The notes under the pieces are model-generated. The model was not told where the DNA came from, searched no databases, and worked only from the letters and a program-made list of their open reading frames with translations. The translations under genes were made by a program, and so were the position numbers. Below, piece by piece: positions 7,232 to 11,168 of a stretch of DNA of 11,168 bases. Source of the stretch: Bacillota bacterium (GTDB lineage: Bacteria > Bacillota > Clostridia > Christensenellales > QAND01); assembly GCA_019415425.1 (NCBI GenBank), contig DXZF01000393.1, positions 1 to 11,168 of the forward strand. The letters are read 5' to 3'. The stretch's first letter is position 1. Each line of letters starts with the position of its first letter.

Positions 7232-7273
7232 GTGAAAGATGGCACCAAAGTGGAGTGACAATTGTCACCAAAG
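7231..7273. promoter_or_regulatory. Tandem palindromic operator, probable response-regulator binding sites
   Basis: Two 20-bp imperfect direct repeats, 7231-7250 and 7254-7273, match at 16 of 20 positions with a 23-bp period. Both start AGTGA and end CACCAAAG. Each contains an inverted repeat. The second is a perfect 14-bp palindrome, GTGACAATTGTCAC (7255-7268). The first is the weaker GTGAAAGATGGCAC (7232-7245). For the exporter promoter the centres fall near -42 and -65. For the kinase promoter the second centre falls near -60. Dimeric NarL/LuxR-type regulators bind sites of this kind, so the regulator at 8405 is the natural candidate. Confidence 0.6.
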
Positions 7274-7285
7274 GAAGCGGCCGCA

Positions 7286-7314
7286 TTGTGGTTTTGCGGG
7301 GGAACAGGTACAAT
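7286..7314 (+). promoter_or_regulatory. Promoter of the kinase/regulator operon
   Basis: TTGTGG (7286-7291) and TACAAT (7309-7314) are separated by 17 bp, a good match to the sigma-A consensus. They lie about 24 nt upstream of the kinase start and 13 bp downstream of the tandem palindromic repeats. Confidence 0.6.
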
Positions 7315-7337
7315 GGCAGAGAAGGGAGGCGTGCGGC

Positions 7338-8423
7338 GTGCTGTTCTGGATCGATCAACTGCTGTTGACCTTGTGCTGCTGTACGCTTGCATTTTTCAGC
7401 GCGCAGGGCGCCATGGTCATCGTTGCCTGGCTGTGCGCGCTGACGCTGTGCGCCCTGTGTGCGTACAGTCAATCGCGCCGCTTGTTCTGGATGGGCACGT
7501 GTGCGTACTGCGCATTGGGCGTCGCCTTTGCCCCGTACGCCCTGTTTTTGCCGCTGCTGGCGTACCAGATCATGGACAGCGGGCACGAGTGGCTGTTCTT
7601 TGCATGTGCGGCGATGCTGCTCATGCAGATTGCGCGCCTATCGCCGTTGGCGCTGCTGTTTACAGCGCTGTTCTGCGCTTTGGCGTGCCTGCTCAGGCGG
7701 CGCAGCGACGTGCTGGCACATACGCGCCAATCGCTGTGGAACCTGCGCGATGAGAGTACGGAAATGGCCATGCATTTGGCGGAGAAAAACAAGGATTTGA
7801 TGGAAAAGCAGGAGTACGAAGTGCATCTGGCCACGCTTGCGGAGCGCAACCGCATTGCGCGCGAAATCCACGACAACGTCGGCCATATGCTCTCCAGCGC
7901 CATTTTGCAGGTGGGGGCGCTGCGCGCCGTGAACGCGCAGCCGTCGCTTGCCCCCTCGCTACAGACGCTCTCACAGACGTTGGGGGAGGCAATGGACAGC
8001 ATCCGCACCAGCGTCCATGACCTGCACGACGACTCCATCGACCTGCACGTGCAATTGCAGACCATGGCGCAGCGATTCACCTTTTGCCCGCTCACGCTGG
8101 AAGATGGCATCCAGGGGCAGGTGGAGAAGGACGTGCGATACTGCCTGATCATGGTGGCCAAAGAGGCGCTGTCCAACGTGGCCAAGCACTCCAACGCCAC
8201 GCACGTGCGCGTGGTGCTGCGCGAGCACCCGGCGCTGTACCAGCTGATCGTGGAAGACAATGGAACCCAGGTGGAACAACCCGCTGCGCCAGGGCTGGGC
8301 CTGCGCAATATGCAGGAGCGCGTACAGGCGCTGCACGGACAGTTTCGGGTACAGGTGGACAAGGGCTTTCGCATCTTTGTCTCCCTGCCCAAAGGAGGAA
8401 ACCCATGCGTATCGGCATCGTAG
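7338..8423 (+). CDS. Membrane sensor histidine kinase, NarL/LuxR-partner type (HisKA_3)
   Basis: This roughly 361-residue sensor kinase has four or more tightly spaced hydrophobic helices in its first 120 residues and almost no extracellular loop. That is the 'intramembrane-sensing' style common for antimicrobial sensors such as DesK, LiaS and LnrJ. A coiled-coil linker follows. The phosphoacceptor is His178 in AERNRIAREIHDNVGHMLSS, the HisKA_3 signature. The ATPase domain shows an N-box KEALSNVAKHSNA (275-287) and a G-box VEDNG...GLGLRNMQERV (305-329). The start chosen is GTG 7338, preceded at 8 nt by GGGAGG (7324-7329). An in-frame ATG at 7239 lies inside the operator repeats and upstream of the promoter, so it is unlikely. 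The gene overlaps the regulator by 19 nt. Kinase function is sure. The signal is unknown, probably a membrane-active compound handled by the divergent exporter. Confidence 0.9.
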   Translation: MLFWIDQLLLTLCCCTLAFFSAQGAMVIVAWLCALTLCALCAYSQSRRLFWMGTCAYCALGVAFAPYALFLPLLAYQIMDSGHEWLFFACAAMLLMQIARLSPLALLFTALFCALACLLRRRSDVLAHTRQSLWNLRDESTEMAMHLAEKNKDLMEKQEYEVHLATLAERNRIAREIHDNVGHMLSSAILQVGALRAVNAQPSLAPSLQTLSQTLGEAMDSIRTSVHDLHDDSIDLHVQLQTMAQRFTFCPLTLEDGIQGQVEKDVRYCLIMVAKEALSNVAKHSNATHVRVVLREHPALYQLIVEDNGTQVEQPAAPGLGLRNMQERVQALHGQFRVQVDKGFRIFVSLPKGGNPCVSAS

Positions 8424-9025
8424 ACGACGACAGGCTGGTCTGTACCTCGCTCAAAACCATCCTGCAGACCGATCCCGCGGTTGAGGTTGTGGGCATCGGC
8501 ACCAGCGGACAGGAGGCGGTGGCGCTGTATCGCACCCACCAGCCCGACGTGCTGCTCATGGACATCCGCATGGAGCCGATGACGGGCCTTGCGGCGGGCG
8601 AAGCGATTTTGCGGGATTTTCCGCAGGCGCGCATCTTGTTTTTGACGACGTTTTCAGACGACGCGTACATTGTCAACGCGCTGCAGATCGGCGCCAAGGG
8701 ATATATCCTCAAGCAGAATTTTGAGAGCATCCTGCCCGCGCTGCGGGCCGTGATGAATGGCCAGAGCGTATTTGGGGACGAGATCGTGGGAAAACTGCCC
8801 GATCTGCTGCAAAAGAGGGCGCGGACGGCGGATGCGCCCAAACTGAGCGAGCGCGAAAATGCGTTGCTGGAGCGCCTGGCGCAGGGCATGAGCAACCGCG
8901 AAATTGCAAACGATCTGTGCCTGTCGGAGGGAACGGTGCGCAACTATCTGAGCGCGCTATTGGAGAAATTGCAGCTGCGCGATCGCACCCAATTGGTCGT
9001 CTACTATTATCGAAACTGTAGATAA
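8405..9025 (+). CDS. NarL/LuxR-family response regulator
   Basis: This 206-residue regulator has a receiver domain with acidic pocket Asp7-Asp8-Asp9, phosphoacceptor Asp53 in LLMDIRM, the conserved Thr81 in FLTTF, and Lys103 in GYILK. The C-terminal LuxR-type helix-turn-helix (about 147-200) reads LSERENALLERLAQGMSNREIANDLCLSEGTVRNYLSALLEKL. The length is normal for the family. An AGGAGG-type site lies just before the ATG, inside the end of the kinase gene, so the pair is translationally coupled. It is presumably phosphorylated by the overlapping kinase and activates the divergent exporter operon, and perhaps its own, through the repeats at 7231-7273. The role is clear from domain content. 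The binding site is inferred. Confidence 0.94.
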   Translation: MRIGIVDDDRLVCTSLKTILQTDPAVEVVGIGTSGQEAVALYRTHQPDVLLMDIRMEPMTGLAAGEAILRDFPQARILFLTTFSDDAYIVNALQIGAKGYILKQNFESILPALRAVMNGQSVFGDEIVGKLPDLLQKRARTADAPKLSERENALLERLAQGMSNREIANDLCLSEGTVRNYLSALLEKLQLRDRTQLVVYYYRNCR

Positions 9026-9054
9026 TATGAGGTGTATAAATTAGAAAAAACTCG

Positions 9055-9091
9055 AAAAAACCCCGTAAGATAGGCACTTACATGGTTTTTT
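9055..9091 (+). terminator. Intrinsic terminator of the kinase/regulator operon
   Basis: AAAAAACC (9055-9062) pairs with GGTTTTTT (9084-9091), with an inner helix GTAAG (9065-9069) with CTTAC (9077-9081). It lies 29 nt after the regulator stop and ends in a T-run. The A-rich left side means it may also work on the - strand. Confidence 0.7.
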
Positions 9092-9396
9092 GATTTTCTG
9101 AAATATTGCTTGATTTCAAAGCTTGAGGCACTATTTGGGGCACTACTCATGCAAAAAAGAGCACCAGAAATGGCAAACATACGAGCGTATATAAAGTGTT
9201 TTTACGGTGTGAAAAGGGATATAATACAGAAAACAAGAACAAAAAGCACGCTGCTTCCGGCGTGCTTTTTATGGTTCATAGTGTGGAGCAGACCTTTCCC
9301 CCTTTTGTCAAAAATCTCGCGTATTTACAAGAGTCTACCCCCGCCGTTCCCAGTGCGCATGGGTATGGCACCATATCGATGGGGGGGCCTCGCCCG
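9092..9396. other. Gene-free junction between chromosome and integrative element
   Basis: This 305-bp stretch holds no convincing gene. An open frame here on the + strand runs antisense through the integrase end and lacks coding character. Contents: a short direct repeat GGCACTA (9127-9133 and 9139-9145, 12-bp period); a possible promoter with TATAAT (9220-9225) and a poor -35; a strong hairpin terminator (9241-9270); and a small inverted repeat TATGG-CA-CCATA (9364-9375). The attachment site of the integrase would be expected here, but no core can be defined from one end of the element. Confidence 0.4.
9241..9270. terminator. Strong bidirectional terminator downstream of the integrase
   Basis: AAAAAGCACGC (9241-9251) pairs perfectly over 11 bp with GCGTGCTTTTT (9260-9270) around an 8-nt loop. 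The symmetric A and T tracts suit both strands. On the - strand it would end the XRE/integrase transcript 127 bp after the integrase stop. On the + strand it would stop anything started from the TATAAT at 9220. Confidence 0.8.
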
Positions 9397-10539
9397 TTAC
9401 CTGTGCAGGATGCTTTCCAGCAGATCAGCCGCGCGCGCATCGTTCTTTGCGTATGCGTGGCCGTATATGTCCATGGTAGTGGAAGCTTTGGAATGCCCCA
9501 GCCTGTTTTTTACCGTCTCTATATCCATGCCGGATGCAATGAGCAATGACGCCCCCGTGTGCCGCAGATCATGCAGCCGGATATGCGGCAATCCATTGCG
9601 CTGAAGGAATGACCGAAACCATTGCGTTGCACTGTCCGGGTGCATTCTGCGCCCGTCCCATTGCGTGAACACCGCGCCGCACTCCTGCCACATCTCACCC
9701 AATGCAATGTGTTGGGCGCTCTGTTCAGCTTTCCAACGCCTCAATGCATCGACCACAGGGCGAGGGATAACCACGCTACGCACGCCGGATGCCGTCTTTG
9801 GGGCTTTGAGCTTTATGCCCTCGCCCGGCACGTAGATGGCCGATTGCACAACCTTCACCGTGTTGCCCTCTACATTCTTCCAGTCAAGCCCCACCATTTC
9901 CCCGCGCCGCAGCTGTCCATACAGAGCCAACAGCACATACGCTTGCCACTGCGTGGGGGCCTGCTTGAGCGCTCCCAGCATTTCGTGTGCCTGTTCCTCC
10001 GTGTAGGCGGTAAACTCCTTTGTATCGAGTTTGGGCGGCTCCACAGCGTCGGCGGGATTGACGGCGATCATCTGCCAGCGCACCGCGCATTTGAGCATAA
10101 TATGCAAAAGGCAATGATATTTGTTTGCCGTTGTACCAGTCAATCCATCTGCTGTAAGGCCGGCATAAAACCGGTTTAAAGTTTGTGGGCGTATGTCGCG
10201 CAGCTTGTACCCACCTAAACACGGGAATATGCGATCATCCAACATTCCCTTGTAAAGGTGCCTTGTTCTTGCCGATAGGTTGCGCCGTTCCACATAGTCC
10301 CGCCACCAGATGCCGGAAAACTGTTGCAAGGTGAGGGGCTTATTGTCCGTTAGCCGTCCCGCTTCGTAGTCGGCCATGAGCATGGCGGTTTGCTTCTCAG
10401 CTTCCCGCCGCTGTGCGTTCTCTGTCATGGCGGGGTTTAGCTGGATGGTGCGGCGTATCATCCGCTTCTGGCCGTACGCATACCCACAAGATACGCGCAA
10501 CAGCCATTTGCCATTGCCTTTGTTGATGGGGCTGATCAT
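9397..10539 (-). CDS. Tyrosine site-specific integrase
   Basis: This 380-residue phage/ICE-type integrase catalyses integration and excision of the element. An N-terminal arm-binding-type segment (about 5-60, beginning ISPINKGNGKWLLRV) is followed by a SAM-like core-binding domain (about 70-165, including TLQQFSGIWWRDYVERRNLSARTRHLYKGML). The catalytic domain carries the full active set: Arg211 in QLRRGE, Lys248 in APKTASG, His323 and Arg326 in LHDLRHT, His349 in LGHS, and the nucleophile Tyr359 in MDIYGHA. The length is normal and there is no disruption, so it should be active. AAGGAGG lies just before the ATG, in the 16-nt gap after the XRE gene, so the two are co-transcribed. GC content resembles the host region more than the XRE gene does. 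The att site is probably just past its 3' end. Confidence 0.95.
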   Translation of the reverse strand: MISPINKGNGKWLLRVSCGYAYGQKRMIRRTIQLNPAMTENAQRREAEKQTAMLMADYEAGRLTDNKPLTLQQFSGIWWRDYVERRNLSARTRHLYKGMLDDRIFPCLGGYKLRDIRPQTLNRFYAGLTADGLTGTTANKYHCLLHIMLKCAVRWQMIAVNPADAVEPPKLDTKEFTAYTEEQAHEMLGALKQAPTQWQAYVLLALYGQLRRGEMVGLDWKNVEGNTVKVVQSAIYVPGEGIKLKAPKTASGVRSVVIPRPVVDALRRWKAEQSAQHIALGEMWQECGAVFTQWDGRRMHPDSATQWFRSFLQRNGLPHIRLHDLRHTGASLLIASGMDIETVKNRLGHSKASTTMDIYGHAYAKNDARAADLLESILHR

Positions 10540-10555
10540 GTGTTAGTCCTCCTTG

Positions 10556-11041
10556 TTAGAATGGCAAATCCAAGTCAACAAATCCATCATAACGTTTTTC
10601 TAAATCACTAAGTTTTTTATCCAACCAAAGATCATATAATTCCCCGTTGATGGTTCCGGTGTTATACAGCTTTAGTATGTCCTTCCACCCATTAAATACC
10701 TCTGCGAGACCTTCTTCTTTCACACAAAAACATGCAGTGTCACCGTCTTTGTCCCCTTGTATAGTGTACGTGATACCTGATCGGGCTATTGCAAGAAATG
10801 ACGCAAATACACCTGATACGCTATCTACCTTTTTTTCCTTTTCCCGACCAACAAGCCAATCAAGAGAAACCCCAAGCGCTTCCGCAATGCGGGCGGCAAC
10901 GTCCAAAGATGGAAACTTACCCCTCTGTTCATATGCAGACAAGGAAGCGGGAGAGACATTCGCCTTTTCCGCTAATTCCTTTTGTGAAAATTTAAGATTT
11001 TGTCTTGCCTTCAAAAGATTTTTAGAAAATTCAATGCCCAT
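10556..11041 (-). CDS. XRE-family transcriptional regulator (CI-like repressor)
   Basis: This protein has 161 residues. The N-terminal helix-turn-helix (about 7-65) reads LLKARQNLKFSQKELAEKANVSPASLSAYEQRGKFPSLDVAARIAEALGVSLDWLVG, a textbook HTH_3/XRE domain. The C-terminal part (about 72-161) matches nothing I recognise and shows no Ser/Lys peptidase motif, so it is not an obvious LexA-type self-cleaving repressor. The ATG at 11041 was preferred to an in-frame GTG at 11101, because the latter lies inside the -35 region and gives a non-family N-terminus. Only a weak GGGG/AAAGG site precedes the ATG. The gene is strongly AT-rich compared with the rest of the window, a mark of horizontal transfer. 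It probably represses the element's lytic or transfer genes to the right and controls itself and the integrase. Confidence 0.88.
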   Translation of the reverse strand: MGIEFSKNLLKARQNLKFSQKELAEKANVSPASLSAYEQRGKFPSLDVAARIAEALGVSLDWLVGREKEKKVDSVSGVFASFLAIARSGITYTIQGDKDGDTACFCVKEEGLAEVFNGWKDILKLYNTGTINGELYDLWLDKKLSDLEKRYDGFVDLDLPF

Positions 11042-11058
11042 TATCCCCAATCCTTTCC

Positions 11059-11162
11059 ATGTGATTTTATCATAATATACTCCAAAGATTCGGTCAATCA
11101 CATAAGTTGTTGGATTATTTATTATCGTGAATTATCATTGAAAAAATTGTTGCATATGTGAT
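11059..11162. promoter_or_regulatory. Repeated ATGTGAT half-sites around the XRE promoter (candidate operators)
   Basis: ATGTGATT (11059-11066) and its exact inverse AATCACAT (11096-11103) bracket the -10 and -35 of the XRE promoter, with the second overlapping the -35. A third ATGTGAT lies at 11156-11162, toward the divergent side of the element. Repeated half-sites at a repressor's own promoter and at the divergent promoter region are typical of CI-type lysogeny switches. Binding by the adjacent regulator is inferred. Confidence 0.5.
11069..11097 (-). promoter_or_regulatory. Promoter of the XRE/integrase operon
   Basis: On the - strand TTGACC (complement of 11092-11097) and TATGAT (complement of 11069-11074) are separated by exactly 17 bp, a near-consensus sigma-A promoter. 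It lies about 28 nt upstream of the XRE start. It is flanked by an inverted repeat that probably serves as operator. Confidence 0.75.
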
Positions 11163-11168
11163 GAGACT

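Larger units (their letters stand above)
9241..11168. mobile_element. Left end of an integrative element (prophage or ICE), incomplete
   Basis: A tyrosine integrase whose 3' end faces the chromosomal regulator gene, an upstream XRE repressor, and a sharp fall in GC within the repressor gene indicate an integrated element running off the right edge. The left boundary is not resolved and may lie anywhere in 9092-9396. There are no structural phage, relaxase or conjugation genes in view, so prophage and ICE cannot be told apart. Confidence 0.6.

Noticed and set aside
7239..7337. Earlier ATG start for the histidine kinase
   Set aside because: It lies within the operator repeats and upstream of the mapped -35/-10. 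GTG 7338 has a GGGAGG site at the right distance.
7173..7586. 138-residue upstream extension of the exporter ATPase
   Set aside because: It crosses the divergent promoter region and antisense kinase sequence. ATG 7172 begins the domain exactly and has AAAGGAGG in place.
9110..9604. + strand open frame across the junction
   Set aside because: It passes through a strong terminator hairpin and then antisense to the integrase active-site region, with no recognisable domain.
1..11168. CRISPR array, tRNA, rRNA or insertion sequence
   Set aside because: No regularly spaced long repeats, tRNA cloverleaf, rRNA segments or transposase motifs were seen on either strand.

Overview
The window looks like a chromosomal segment of a fairly GC-rich Clostridia-type Firmicute. 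The basis is AGGAGG-type ribosome binding sites, Firmicute-style intrinsic terminators, a LuxR-family two-component system paired with an ABC-2 drug exporter, and an integrase plus XRE pair typical of Gram-positive integrative elements. I cannot assign a genus.

Region 1 (1-3902, + strand) is a metal-oxyanion acquisition operon. A leader RNA with the core landmarks of a molybdenum-cofactor (Moco) riboswitch precedes four tightly packed genes: a lipoprotein substrate-binding protein, a FecCD/BtuC-type permease, its ATPase, and an XdhC/CoxI-family molybdoenzyme maturation protein. The transporter would normally be labelled iron-siderophore or cobalamin. The leader and the xdhC-like partner instead suggest molybdate or tungstate, as for the type II importer MolABC of Haemophilus influenzae. 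A bidirectional terminator closes the operon.

Region 2 (3918-9091) is a divergent sensing and export module. On the - strand, an ATPase and two related ABC-2 permeases form an exporter. On the + strand, a membrane histidine kinase and a NarL/LuxR response regulator overlap by 19 nt. The layout matches the Bacillus LnrJK-LnrLMN type of antimicrobial resistance module. The spacer between the two operons holds two tandem imperfect palindromes 23 bp apart. They lie where a response regulator would activate the exporter promoter, whose -35 is poor.

Region 3 (about 9092-11168) is the left end of an integrative element that continues past the window. An XRE repressor and an intact tyrosine integrase are arranged head to tail on the - strand. 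The repressor promoter carries repeated ATGTGAT half-sites. The XRE gene is much more AT-rich than the rest of the window.
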